DNA of 40,974 nt, taken from contig JAEUPC010000134.1 in the NCBI GenBank assembly GCA_016789865.1, positions 1 to 40,974 on the forward strand. The letters are read 5' to 3'. This DNA comes from Rubrivivax sp. (GTDB lineage Bacteria > Pseudomonadota > Gammaproteobacteria > Burkholderiales > Burkholderiaceae_C). Of this stretch, positions 6,009 through 14,637 are shown piece after piece (within the stretch, counting starts at the first letter, position 1; every line of letters begins with the position of its first letter). Below the pieces are notes generated by a model that worked only from the letters and a program-made list of their open reading frames with translations, made no database searches and was not told where the DNA came from. The position numbers were made by a program, and so were the translations under genes.

Positions 6009-7976
6009 TCACTCCAGCCGCAACGGCGCGGCCAGCGCGTGGTCGACGACGATGAACTCGCCGCCGCCCACGTAGCGCAGCTTCAGCGCGTCGTAGCGCC
6101 CGCCGCTCGCGGCCCCTGCCGTGCCGGTGCTGCTGCGCCCGAGCAGCGAGGTGCGCACGGCGCCGCCGTTGAACGGTGCGGCGACCAGGCGCGTGCCGTC
6201 GGCCGAGCAGGCGACCGCCGCCCAGGTGTCGCTCGTGCCCTGCGCGGTCCAGCTGGCGCCGGCGTCGAGCGACACGTGCAGCCGGCCCGGGTGGTCGGCG
6301 GCCAGCAGCCGCCGGCCGTCGGCCGACGAGGCCACGGCGAGCCAGCGGCCTGAAGGGCCGACCGGCGACCAGTTCACCCCGCCGTCGGTGGAGCGGTACA
6401 GGCGCCCGCCATCTGCCGCAGCCACCAGCTTCAGGCCATCGGCCGACGAGGCCACGCCGCGCCACTCGCGCGCGCTTTCGCGCTGCGTCCAGTTCGCACC
6501 GGAGTCGCTGGAGGTGTAGATGTAGTCCCCGCCGCGCACCACGGCCACCAGGCGCGTCCCGTCGGCCGAGGAGGCCACGGAGTCCCATACCCTTGTGCTG
6601 TCGCGCGACGTCCAGTTGCTGCCGCCGTCGGTGGAGGTGTAGATCTGGCCGAACTGCGCCACGGCCACGAGCTTCAGGCCGTCGCTGGACGAGGCCAGGC
6701 CGGTCCAGCCGCGCGCGCTCTCCTGCGCCGCCCAGTTGGCGCCGCCGTCGGTGGAGATGTAGATCTGGCTGTTGTCGGCCGCCGCGGCCAGACGCAGGCC
6801 GTCGTCGGAGGAGGCCACCGCGGTCCATTGGCGCACCGACTCGCGGGCCGTCCAGCTGGCGCCGCCGTCGGTGGAGACCTGCAGGTTGCCGCCCATCTGT
6901 GCCGCCACCAGGCGCTGGCCGTCGGCCGACGACGCCACCGCTGCGAAGGCGCCGCCTGTCAGCGGCGTGGCCGCCCACACCCCCACGTGCGGCACCGCGC
7001 GCGCGCTGACGAACTGGCCGGCGTTCTGCGCGATCTTCCAGCCGCCAAAGCCGGCGCCGGAGACCGCCACCGTGTCACCCAGCGCCGGGCTGGCCGGCAG
7101 CGTCAGCGTGACCAGCGTATCGCCGGTGGCCAGATAACCGGTGTTCGCGGCCATCGCCTGCGTGGAGTCGGCGGCGGCCACCCAGTTCAGGTCGGCACTG
7201 GGGGCGCCGTTGCACACGTAGTCGGTGCGGCTCACCTCGCCCATGTCGAGCGCGGCGTTGCCGTTGGCGTCCAGGCCCGAGCTCACGCGCTTGCCGCCGT
7301 AGGTGCAGTTTGCGCCGGCGGTTTCGTCGGCGATGGCCATCAGGCTGGCAACGCCGTTGCTGCCGTTCGTGCCGTTGCTGCCGTTGGACCCGTTCGTGCC
7401 ATTCGTGCCATTCGTGCCGTTCGTGCCGTTCGACCCGTTGGCGCCCGCGCACACGTAGCTCGTGCTGGTGGCCTCGCCGGCGAGTGCCAGCACGCCGTTG
7501 CCGTCGAGGTCGAGCCCGGCGCTGATGCGCGAGCCGCCGGCAGCGCACTGGGCCCCGGGCGCTTCGGCATCGATGCGCACCAGCGCCAGCGCGGCGGCGC
7601 TGCCGCTGGCGCCGTTGCTGCCGTTGGCGCCATTGGCACCCGCGGTGCCCGGTGCCCCGTGGCAGGCGAACTGCACGCCGCTCACCTCGGCGCTGTCGAG
7701 CGCGCCGTTGTTGTTGGCATCGATGCCCGATTCGATGCGGCTGCCGCCGTGCGAACAGTTGGCGCCGACCGGTTCGACGCTCACCTTGGTGGCGGCGAAG
7801 CGGGCCGCGGCCGTACCGCCACCGCCGCCGGCGCTACCGCTGTCGCCGCTGCCGGCACCCCCACCCCCACCTCCGTCTCCGCCGCAGGCTGCGAGCGCGA
7901 CAACAACGGCAGCGGTACACAGCGCCCGCGGCCCGCTGCGCGCGGCAGCGCGGCCCCACAGCCTTTCATTCCACAT
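6009..7976 (-). CDS. large lipoprotein: EF-hand-like modules, collagen-like repeats, Asp-box propeller (paralogue 3)
   Basis: Encodes 655 residues. The lipobox LAAC follows a hydrophobic N-terminal stretch, then a Gly/Ser-rich linker. Next come three modules of about 40 residues with the pattern PxGANCxxGGxRIxSGxDxNxNGxLDxxEV ending in a Cys. The DxNxNxxLDxxE loop looks like a calcium-binding EF-hand/dockerin loop; I associate these modules with the family named DUF7151. Between modules are collagen-like G-X-Y runs, mostly GTNG and GSNG. After a TLPASPALGDTVAVSG strand-rich linker, seven repeats of about 42 residues carry six Asp boxes (S-T-D-G-G-x-x-W), predicting a seven-bladed propeller. 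The ATG at 7976 lies inside the last codons of the upstream paralogue (11-base overlap). It ends APLRLE instead of the GVFHVE of its sisters. Function unknown. Confidence 0.8.
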   Translation of the reverse strand: MWNERLWGRAAARSGPRALCTAAVVVALAACGGDGGGGGGAGSGDSGSAGGGGGTAAARFAATKVSVEPVGANCSHGGSRIESGIDANNNGALDSAEVSGVQFACHGAPGTAGANGANGSNGASGSAAALALVRIDAEAPGAQCAAGGSRISAGLDLDGNGVLALAGEATSTSYVCAGANGSNGTNGTNGTNGTNGSNGSNGTNGSNGVASLMAIADETAGANCTYGGKRVSSGLDANGNAALDMGEVSRTDYVCNGAPSADLNWVAAADSTQAMAANTGYLATGDTLVTLTLPASPALGDTVAVSGAGFGGWKIAQNAGQFVSARAVPHVGVWAATPLTGGAFAAVASSADGQRLVAAQMGGNLQVSTDGGASWTARESVRQWTAVASSDDGLRLAAAADNSQIYISTDGGANWAAQESARGWTGLASSSDGLKLVAVAQFGQIYTSTDGGSNWTSRDSTRVWDSVASSADGTRLVAVVRGGDYIYTSSDSGANWTQRESAREWRGVASSADGLKLVAAADGGRLYRSTDGGVNWSPVGPSGRWLAVASSADGRRLLAADHPGRLHVSLDAGASWTAQGTSDTWAAVACSADGTRLVAAPFNGGAVRTSLLGRSSTGTAGAASGGRYDALKLRYVGGGEFIVVDHALAAPLRLE

Positions 7977-9942
7977 GGAACACCCCCGCGGCGCTGTGAT
8001 CGATGGCGACGAACTCGCCGTTGCCCACGTACTGCAGCGTGAGCGTGTCGTGGGCGCCGCCGCTGATCGAGCCGCCGGTGCCGGCCGTGCTGCGGCCGCT
8101 GAAGGACGTGTGGATGCCTCCACCGAAGTCTGCGATGGCCACGATGCGGCTGCCATCGGCCGAGATGACCGAACCGCGCCAGTAAAGCGCAGGGCCTTGC
8201 GGCGCCCACGTGAGCCCGCCGTCCTTCGAGATGTACAGCGGGCTGTTCCAGTCCGCGACGACAAGCGTGTTGCCGTCGGGCGACGAGTTGATCGACCACC
8301 AGTCCGTGGTCACCGCGCCCGCGCTCCAGTTCGCACCGGCGTCGACCGACGTGTAGATGGCGCCGGCGTAGGCCACGGCGGCGAGCTTGTTGCCGTCGGC
8401 CGATGAGGTCACCGAATTCCACAGGCGGTTGCTGTCGCGCGCCGTCCAGGTGGAGCCGGTGTCCGTGGATGTGTAGAGCTGGCCGTTGTTGACGGCGGCC
8501 ACCAGCTTGGTGCCGTCGCTCGACGAGGCGAGGGCAGTCCACTCACGGGCGCTGTCGCGGGCGGTCCAGGTGTCGCCGCCATCGCTGGAGGTGTAAATCT
8601 GCCCGCTGTCGGCGGCGGCGACCAGCTTGCTGCCGTCGGCCGACGAGGCAACCGCGCGCCACGCACGGGCCGACTCGCGCGTCGACCAGCTCGCACCGGC
8701 ATCGGTCGACAAATGAATCTGCGCGTTGTGGGCAACGGCCACCAGCCTGGTGCCGTCGGCCGACGAGGCGACCGCGCGCCACGAGTTCGTGATCGGGCGT
8801 TCGGTCCAGGTCGTGCCCGCGTCCGTGGAGGTGTAGATCGACCCCGACCAGGTCACGACCACCAGCTTGCGGCCATCGGCCGACGCTGCCACGGCATGCG
8901 GGTCGAACGCCGGCGTCGAGGCGTGCCACACGCTGCCCGCTGCCAAGTCGTTGGGCACCCCTCGGGCACTGATGGACTGCCCGGCGTTCTGCGCGACTTT
9001 CCAGCCCCCCGCGCCCACGCCGTTGACGGCCACCACGTCGCCGACGTTCGGGCTGGCCGGCAGCGTCAGCGTCACCTGCGCCGAGGCATGGCTGGCCAGG
9101 TAGCCGGTGTTGGCGGCCATCGTGGCGCTGGTGCCGGCGACGTTCACCCACGCCATGCCCGGGGCCGGGGCACCGTGGCACAGGTAGTCGGTGCTCGCCA
9201 CCTCGCCGGCGTCGAGCACGCCGCTGCGGTTTGCATCGGCACCGGCGGTGACTTTCTTGCCGCCGTGCGTGCAGTGGGCGCCCGCGGCTTCGTCGGCAAT
9301 GGCGATCAGGCGGTTCAGGCCGTTGGCGCCGTTCGCGCCATTCGTGCCGTTGGTGCCGTTCGTGCCATTCGTGCCGCTCGTGCCATTCGCGCCATTGGCC
9401 CCGCTGGCGCCCGAGCACACGTAGCTGGTGCTGGTCACCTCGCCCGCATCGAGCTGGCCGCTGGCATTGGTGTCGCGGCCGGCTTCGATCTTCGTGCCGC
9501 CCGGCGCGCAGTTCGCTCCGGGTGCCTCGGTGACCAGCCGCACGAGGCTGGCCGTGCCGGGGGCGCCGGCCGCGCCGTTGTTGCCGCTGGCGCCGGGGAT
9601 GCCCGCACCGCCCGGCCCACCGTGGCAGGCGAACTGCACGCCGCTGACTTCGCTGCTGTCGAGCTGGCCGTTGCCGTTGGCGTCGAGGCCCGATTCGATG
9701 CGGGCGCCGCCGAGTGCGCAGTTGGCACCGGCCGGTTCCAGCGAGACCTTGGCCGCGGCGATGGTCGCCGTGTCGTGGCCGGCCTCGGTGGTGCCGTGGC
9801 CGGCGCCGTCGCCGCCGCACGAGGCCAGCAGCGCCGCGACGAGGGCCGCCGCCAACGTGCCCGCGCCCGGTCGCGGGTGCTGCGCGATGGGGCCGGCTCG
9901 ATCTGCGCCGCCGGCGCGGCCGCCGTGTGTGTCACTCCACAT
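7966..9942 (-). CDS. large lipoprotein: EF-hand-like modules, collagen-like repeats, Asp-box propeller (paralogue 2)
   Basis: Encodes 658 residues with the same domain order as its neighbours. The N-terminus (MWSDTHGGRAGG) leads to a hydrophobic run and lipobox LASC. Three Cys-containing DxNxNxxLDxxE modules follow, separated by G-X-Y runs (GTNG repeated, also GAPG/GIPG types), then a VTLPASPNVGDVVAVNG linker and seven propeller repeats with six Asp boxes such as STDAGTTW and SSDGGDTW. It ends GVFHVE. Its ATG at 9942 overlaps the end of paralogue 1 by 11 bases: the CATGTGGA of the ending HVE codons supplies the start MW. No separate ribosome-binding site is visible, so translation is probably coupled. 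Likely anchored in the outer membrane; partner or ligand unknown. Confidence 0.82.
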   Translation of the reverse strand: MWSDTHGGRAGGADRAGPIAQHPRPGAGTLAAALVAALLASCGGDGAGHGTTEAGHDTATIAAAKVSLEPAGANCALGGARIESGLDANGNGQLDSSEVSGVQFACHGGPGGAGIPGASGNNGAAGAPGTASLVRLVTEAPGANCAPGGTKIEAGRDTNASGQLDAGEVTSTSYVCSGASGANGANGTSGTNGTNGTNGTNGANGANGLNRLIAIADEAAGAHCTHGGKKVTAGADANRSGVLDAGEVASTDYLCHGAPAPGMAWVNVAGTSATMAANTGYLASHASAQVTLTLPASPNVGDVVAVNGVGAGGWKVAQNAGQSISARGVPNDLAAGSVWHASTPAFDPHAVAASADGRKLVVVTWSGSIYTSTDAGTTWTERPITNSWRAVASSADGTRLVAVAHNAQIHLSTDAGASWSTRESARAWRAVASSADGSKLVAAADSGQIYTSSDGGDTWTARDSAREWTALASSSDGTKLVAAVNNGQLYTSTDTGSTWTARDSNRLWNSVTSSADGNKLAAVAYAGAIYTSVDAGANWSAGAVTTDWWSINSSPDGNTLVVADWNSPLYISKDGGLTWAPQGPALYWRGSVISADGSRIVAIADFGGGIHTSFSGRSTAGTGGSISGGAHDTLTLQYVGNGEFVAIDHSAAGVFHVE

Positions 9943-11902
9943 GGAACACCCCCGTGGCCGTGTAGTCGATGGGCATGAACTCGCCGCCGCCGATGTACTG
10001 CAGCTTCAACATGTCGTACTGGCTGCCGCTGAGTGCGCCGCCGGTGCCGGTGGTGGTGCGGCCGGCCGCCGAGCGGTAGATGGCGCCGCTTTGCGATACC
10101 GCGGCAAGCCGCTTGCCGTCGGCCGAGGCGGCCGCGGCGCGCCAGTTGCGGCTGCTTTCGCGCGGCTGCCAGGTGGTGCCGCCGTCGTGCGACGTGTACA
10201 TCAGGTCGCCTTCGGGCATCGCGACCAGTTGCGAGGCGTCGGCCGAGGAGGCCAGGCCCGCCCATTGGCGCACACCGGCGCGGGCGGTCCAGTTCTGGCC
10301 GCCGTCGGTGGAGATGTGGAGCTGGCCGTTGTAGGCCGCGGCGGCCAGTTCGAAGCCGCTGGCCGACGAGGACAGCGCGGTCCAGTTGGCCGCCGAGCCC
10401 TGCGGATTCCACGTGACGCCGCTGTCGGTGGAGATGTAGATCTGCTCGGCCAGCCCGGCGGCCACCAGGCGGCGCCCGTCGGCCGACGAGGCCACGCTGG
10501 TCCAGTTGCGGTTGCTGTCGCGAGCGGTCCAGTTGGCACCGCCGTCGGTGGAGGTGTGGATCTGGCCGCCGTAGGCCACGGCGACGAGCTTCATGCCCTC
10601 GGCCGACGAGGCCACTGCGCGCCAGGGCACGTCGCTGCCCGTGCGCTCGCTCCAGTTCGTGCCACCGTCGGTGGAGGTGTAGACACGGCCGCCATTGACG
10701 ACGGCGACCATCTTCAAGCCGTCGGCGGAGGAGGCCACGCCGGCCCAGTTGCGTGCGCTCGCGCGCGGGAACCATGTGCCGCCGGCATCGGTGGAGACGT
10801 ACAGCGCGCTGCCGTCGGCGGCGGCGACCAGGCGCTCGCCGCTGGCGGAAGAGGCGATGGCCTTCCAGTCCAGTGCCGGGCCGGCGGTCAGCCACAGCGC
10901 ACCGGCCGGCCGGTCGGTGGGCGCTGCGATGGCCGAGATGAACTGGCCGGCGTTCTGCGCCACCTTCCAGCCGCCGCTGCCCACGCCATTGACGACGACG
11001 ATGTCGCCCAGCGCCGGGCTGGCCGGCAGCGTGAGCGTGGTCAGCGAGGTGCTCGTCGCCACGTAGCCGGTGTCAGGCGCCATGGCCTGGCTGGTGCCGG
11101 CCACCTGCACCCACGCCAGCGCGGCGCCGGGCGAGGGCTGGCACAACGTGGTGGTGCTGGCGACCTCGCCGCCATCGAGCACGCTGTTGCGGTTGGTGTC
11201 GAGCCCGCTGGTCACGATCTTGCCGCCATGCGCGCAGGTGACGCCGACGGGCTCGTTGGCGATGGCGATCAGCGCGTCCAGGCCGTCGGTGCCGTTGGCC
11301 CCGTTGCTGCCGTTCGTGCCGTTGCTGCCGTTCGATCCGTTCGTGCCGTGGCTGCCGTTGGCGCCGTCGGTGCCGGTGCAGGCGTAGCGCGTGCTGGTCA
11401 CCTCGCCGTCGTCGAGCACGGCGCTGGTGTTGGCGTCCAGGCCGGCGCGCACGCGCGCGCCGCCGAGCGGGCAGTTGGCTCCGGCGGGTTCGGCGTCGAT
11501 GCGCACGAGGCTGTTCACGCCGGCGGCCCCGGCCGCGCCGTTGGCGCCCTGGGCGCCGGCGCCGCCGGCCGCGCCCGGCGTGCCGTTGCAGGCGTACTGC
11601 ACGCCCGTCACCTCGGCCGTGTCGAGCGCACCGTTGCCATTGGCGTCGATGCCCGACTCGATGCGCGTGCCGCCCCAGATGCAATGGGCGCCCGCTGGTT
11701 CGAGGCTGACCTTGGCCTTGGCCGAGGCGACTGCGGCGGCCGGCGTGGCGGCCACCGTGTCTGCGCTGCCGTCGGTGGCGTGACCGCCGCAGCCCGCCAG
11801 CCCGGCCAGCACCGAGGCCGCGGCGGCGGCGAGGCGAAGCGGCCCGGTGTGTGGATGCGGGCGCGCGCCGGGCCAGCGGCGCGATGAGATGGCCAAAGAC
11901 AT
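9932..11902 (-). CDS. large lipoprotein: EF-hand-like modules, collagen-like repeats, Asp-box propeller (paralogue 1, first of array)
   Basis: Encodes 656 residues. The start at 11902 is supported by a GGAGGAA ribosome-binding site and an N-terminus MSLAISSRRW leading to a hydrophobic segment and lipobox LAGC; the open frame up to 12076 lacks these. Domain order is three EPAGAxC...SGxDxNxNxxLDxxEV modules with G-X-Y runs (GSNG/GTNG, GAAG), a TLPASPALGDIVVVNG linker, then seven repeats with six Asp boxes (STDGGTNW, STDGGANW, SHDGGTTW and others). Asp-box propellers occur in sialidases, sortilins and YCF48-like proteins, but no sialidase Arg triad or catalytic motif is evident, so a binding or scaffold role is more likely. 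It ends GVFHVE, and its last codons contain the start of the next gene. Confidence 0.84.
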   Translation of the reverse strand: MSLAISSRRWPGARPHPHTGPLRLAAAAASVLAGLAGCGGHATDGSADTVAATPAAAVASAKAKVSLEPAGAHCIWGGTRIESGIDANGNGALDTAEVTGVQYACNGTPGAAGGAGAQGANGAAGAAGVNSLVRIDAEPAGANCPLGGARVRAGLDANTSAVLDDGEVTSTRYACTGTDGANGSHGTNGSNGSNGTNGSNGANGTDGLDALIAIANEPVGVTCAHGGKIVTSGLDTNRNSVLDGGEVASTTTLCQPSPGAALAWVQVAGTSQAMAPDTGYVATSTSLTTLTLPASPALGDIVVVNGVGSGGWKVAQNAGQFISAIAAPTDRPAGALWLTAGPALDWKAIASSASGERLVAAADGSALYVSTDAGGTWFPRASARNWAGVASSADGLKMVAVVNGGRVYTSTDGGTNWSERTGSDVPWRAVASSAEGMKLVAVAYGGQIHTSTDGGANWTARDSNRNWTSVASSADGRRLVAAGLAEQIYISTDSGVTWNPQGSAANWTALSSSASGFELAAAAYNGQLHISTDGGQNWTARAGVRQWAGLASSADASQLVAMPEGDLMYTSHDGGTTWQPRESSRNWRAAAASADGKRLAAVSQSGAIYRSAAGRTTTGTGGALSGSQYDMLKLQYIGGGEFMPIDYTATGVFHVE

Positions 11903-12226
11903 GCGTTCCTCCAGCGCGGGTTCGCGAGGCTCACAGCCTTTTCGGCCGCTGCGGGCGCGACTGAAACCTCGCGGCGTTCGGCCCGCGGCTCGCGGCGCAC
12001 GGCGCGGCAAAGTGCCGCGCCTCACGCAACCGGGCCAAGGTCGGCGCGCGCGGCGGCAGTCCCAATTCCTGGGCACGACGCCGGCGTGGTCTCTTGGAGC
12101 GCTCGGCCGCGCTTCCTAGACTGCCGCCGCCCCGGTGCGCTGCGGGGCGGGGCGCCCGGCCCCGGGGCCTGACACGAACGGCCCTTCGACGCGCCAGCAC
12201 TTCAACTGAGAACGCCAGAGGAGACC
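11903..12226. other. 324-bp divergent promoter region, no gene seen
   Basis: Separates the first lipoprotein gene (minus) from the PQQ sugar dehydrogenase gene (plus). It holds a candidate plus-strand promoter (12094-12122), GC-rich inverted repeats around 12123-12170, and the ribosome-binding sites of both flanking genes. The long frames through it look like high-GC shadows, with many Arg and Pro and no domain. Confidence 0.6.
12094..12122 (+). promoter_or_regulatory. candidate sigma-70 promoter of the PQQ sugar dehydrogenase gene
   Basis: TTGGAG at 12094-12099 and TAGACT at 12117-12122 are separated by exactly 17 bp. Both keep the most conserved positions of the -35 and -10 consensus. The start codon is about 105 bp downstream. 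It was found by eye, so the chance of coincidence is real. Confidence 0.4.
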
Positions 12227-13504
12227 ATGAAAAAACGCCTGATCGCCACTGCAATGCTTGCCGGCCTGGTGAGCGCTGCCTCAGCCCAGCCGAACCTGGA
12301 AAAGCTCAAGCAGTTCCGGGTGGCCACGACGGACCTGAACATCCCCGTGGTGCCGCAAGCCGGCCCCAACGCCGCGGCCATCCGCGAGAACCTCAAGCGG
12401 GTGAAGCTGCCGCCGGGGTTCAAGATCGACCTCTACGCCATCGTGCCCGACGCGCGGCACATGGCGGTGGCGCCGTCGACCAACATGCTGTTCGTCGGCA
12501 CGCGCAAGACCGCCGTGTGGGCGGTGACCGACCGCAACAGCGACGGTGTCGCCGACGAGGTGAAGAGCTTCGCGCCGAGCCTGAAGTTCACCAACCCCAA
12601 CGGCGTGTGCTGGACGAAGGACGGCTTCCTCATCGTCGTGGAGCACAACCGCGTGCTCAACTTCCCGGCCGCCGAGTTCTTCTACGAAGGCCCCGACGTC
12701 GCGGTGATCGAGGTGCTGCCGCAGGGCAAGCTGATCCCGCCCGAAGAGGAAAGCTTCAACCACGGTGCGCGTACCTGCCGCGTCAGCGACGACGGCAAGC
12801 TGTACATCACGCTGGGCCAGCCGTTCAACGTGCAGCCCAAGGAGAAGATCGCGCTGTACGAGCAGCTGGGCATCGGCGGCATGATCAGCATCAACCCGTT
12901 CGACGGCACCGGCCGCACGGTGGTGGCCCGGGGCGTGCGCAACTCGGTGGGCATGGACATCAGCCCGAAGGACAAGACGGTGTGGTTCACCGACAACCAG
13001 ACCGACGGCATGGGTGACGACACCCCGCCCGGCGAACTCAACCGCATCACCCGCCCGGGCGGCGGCGGCGAGCACTTCGGCTACCCGTACATCCACGGCA
13101 ACAACGTGGTGATCGCCGGCACCGGCGCCGCGCCCGACCTCAAGGGCATGAACCCGCCGTCGCAGTGGACCCGGCCGCAGGTGGAGTTCCCGGCGCACCA
13201 GGCGCAGCTGGGCATGACCTTCTACAACGGCAAGATGTTCCCGGCCAAGTACCAAGGCGGCATCTTCGTGGCCGCACACGGCTCGTGGAACCGCGTCAAG
13301 CCGAGCGGCGCCTTGATCGACTTCGTTTCGGTGAAGGCCGACCGCACGGCCGACAAGCACGAGGTGTTCGCGCAGGGCTGGCTCGACGAGAACGGCATCT
13401 ACCGCGGCCGCCCGGTCGACGTGGCCGTGATGAAGGACGGCTCGCTGCTCATCAGCGACGACTTCGCCGGCGCCATCTACCGCGTCACCTACTCCGCTCC
13501 GTAG
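12227..13504 (+). CDS. PQQ-dependent sugar dehydrogenase (GSDH/sorbosone dehydrogenase family)
   Basis: Predicted periplasmic quinoprotein that oxidises aldoses or similar sugars and passes electrons to a cytochrome. Encodes 425 residues with a classic signal peptide (MKKRLIATAMLAGLVSAASA, cleavage after ASA). The mature part is a beta-propeller of the soluble aldose-dehydrogenase type: PGFKIDLYA, MLFVGTR, FTNPNGVCWTKDGFL, NHGARTCRVSDDGKLYITLG, GVRNSVGMD, WFTDNQTDGMGDDTPPGELN, FGYPYIHG, FVAAHGSWNR and GRPVDVAVMKDGSLLISDD. An AGAGGAGA ribosome-binding site precedes the ATG. The cytochrome c gene begins 7 bp after the stop, consistent with an enzyme/electron-acceptor pair. The exact substrate cannot be told from sequence. 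Confidence 0.9.
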   Translation: MKKRLIATAMLAGLVSAASAQPNLEKLKQFRVATTDLNIPVVPQAGPNAAAIRENLKRVKLPPGFKIDLYAIVPDARHMAVAPSTNMLFVGTRKTAVWAVTDRNSDGVADEVKSFAPSLKFTNPNGVCWTKDGFLIVVEHNRVLNFPAAEFFYEGPDVAVIEVLPQGKLIPPEEESFNHGARTCRVSDDGKLYITLGQPFNVQPKEKIALYEQLGIGGMISINPFDGTGRTVVARGVRNSVGMDISPKDKTVWFTDNQTDGMGDDTPPGELNRITRPGGGGEHFGYPYIHGNNVVIAGTGAAPDLKGMNPPSQWTRPQVEFPAHQAQLGMTFYNGKMFPAKYQGGIFVAAHGSWNRVKPSGALIDFVSVKADRTADKHEVFAQGWLDENGIYRGRPVDVAVMKDGSLLISDDFAGAIYRVTYSAP

Positions 13505-13511
13505 GCGCGTT

Positions 13512-13883
13512 GTGCGCGCTTTGCGTGGGGGGGCCGGCGCCGCCCACCGGCCCGGCCTTGGCCGGCTGTGGCTGCTGCCTGCGCTGCTGGCCGGTTCCAT
13601 GGGCGTCTTTGGGCCTGCCCATGCCCAGGACGCGGCCAGCGGCCGTGCGCGCGCGCAGCCTTGCGTCGTGTGTCATGGCCCGCTCGGCTTGTCGACGATG
13701 CCGGACACGCCGCACCTTGCCGGCCAGCCGGCCATCTATCTGGCCGCGCAGCTGCGCGCTTACCGCAGCGGCGCGCGCAAGCACGAGGTCATGGCGGTGA
13801 TGGCCCGGCCGCTGACTGACGCGGACATCGAGCAACTCGCGGCGTGGTTCGCGTCGATCCGCGTCGAGGCCAAGGAGCCTTGA
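13512..13883 (+). CDS. small periplasmic class I cytochrome c
   Basis: Encodes 123 residues from a GTG start. An Arg-containing N-terminus and a hydrophobic segment end in AHAQ, a likely signal cleavage site near residue 38. A single haem site CVVCH lies at residues 51-55, with candidate axial Met94 or Met97 in HEVMAVMAR, and the C-terminal LTDADIEQLAAWFASI helix is typical of class I cytochromes. It lies 7 bp after the PQQ sugar dehydrogenase, so it is the probable electron acceptor. The GTG at 13512 has no strong ribosome-binding site. The first ATG (13599) would remove the signal peptide, so GTG is preferred. Confidence 0.85.
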   Translation: MRALRGGAGAAHRPGLGRLWLLPALLAGSMGVFGPAHAQDAASGRARAQPCVVCHGPLGLSTMPDTPHLAGQPAIYLAAQLRAYRSGARKHEVMAVMARPLTDADIEQLAAWFASIRVEAKEP

Positions 13884-13944
13884 GCCAGGGCGCGGGGCCC
13901 ACCCGGGCCCCACGCAGGCCTGCCGTGGATGGCGGCGCGTACGC

Positions 13945-13967
13945 CGCGCCGTCGGCGCGCGCTTTTC
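13945..13967 (+). terminator. candidate intrinsic terminator after the cytochrome c gene
   Basis: A 6-bp stem CGCGCC/GGCGCG with a 3-base loop is followed by CGCTTTT, about 60 bp after the cytochrome stop and immediately before the convergent DUF1810 gene. The stem is short but pure GC. Confidence 0.4.
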
Positions 13968-14477
13968 TCAGCCTGCGCGCACGTTGTCCAGCAGCGCCAG
14001 CGTGGCCGCGTCGCGCTGGCCGCGGAAGTACTTTTCGATCAGGTGCGTGAACACCGGCTCGTCGGGCGCGGCGCGTTCGAACAGCGTCAGGCACGAGCGC
14101 AGCTTGAACTCGTCGACGCTGCCGAAGATGGCCAGCGCCGTGCGGCCCTGCAGCCGCTGCAGGATCTCGCAGCATTGCAGCAGCCGCGGGCCGAGCAGTG
14201 GGTGGGCGACGTAGGCCTCGGCCTCGGCGAGCGAGGCGACACCGAAGCGCCGCGCCAGGTCGCTGCGGCCCAGGCCGCGCAGCTGCGGGAACACGAACCA
14301 CATCCAGTGGGTTCGCTTGGCGCCTTCCTCGAGCTCCTCGATCACGCTGTCCCAGGCAGGGTCCTGGGCGTGGATGAAGCGCTCCAGCTCGTTCGAGCCC
14401 GGCGCGGGGCCGCTGGGCTGCAGCTCGCCCGGCAGCGTGGTGTGGGCCCACGGATCGGGCCGCTTGCTGCTGGTCAT
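13968..14477 (-). CDS. DUF1810 family protein
   Basis: Encodes 169 residues from the ATG at 14477; a second ATG two codons upstream at 14483 is equally possible. Almost the full length matches the DUF1810 pattern: LERFIHAQDPAWDSVIEEL, KRTHWMWFVFPQLRGLG, ARRFGVASLAEAEAYVAHPL, LGPRLLQCCEIL, GRTALAIFGSVDEFKLRSCL, TLFERAAPDEPVF and LIEKYFRGQRDAATLALL. No signal peptide, so cytoplasmic. The biochemical role of this family is not known to me. It faces the cytochrome gene and shares no obvious operon with its neighbours. Confidence 0.88.
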   Translation of the reverse strand: MTSSKRPDPWAHTTLPGELQPSGPAPGSNELERFIHAQDPAWDSVIEELEEGAKRTHWMWFVFPQLRGLGRSDLARRFGVASLAEAEAYVAHPLLGPRLLQCCEILQRLQGRTALAIFGSVDEFKLRSCLTLFERAAPDEPVFTHLIEKYFRGQRDAATLALLDNVRAG

Positions 14478-14637
14478 GACCATGGGTCCAGTCTACGGTC
14501 GCGCGCGCACGGGTAACCACCATTCAAACCCGCCTGTCACGAGTGCCACGAACGCAGGCCGCGACGCGGGGTTGGCCAGCGCGGATTGTGCGCCCATGGC
14601 GCTTCGGGTGGGCCGGGGCGTGCCGCGGCGCAGCCGC

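Noticed and set aside
5569-6978. 469-codon minus-strand open frame through the palindromic block and the lipoprotein gene
   Set aside because: It is a shifted frame of the propeller repeats (Arg/Gly-rich) continued through non-coding palindromes, with no domain and no plausible start.
7360-7445. Dense short tandem DNA repeats (GTTCGTGCC/ATTCGTGCC types), also near 9330-9400 and 11290-11360
   Set aside because: They are coding repeats for the G-X-Y (GTNG/GSNG) collagen-like runs, in frame in all three paralogues, so not an independent element.
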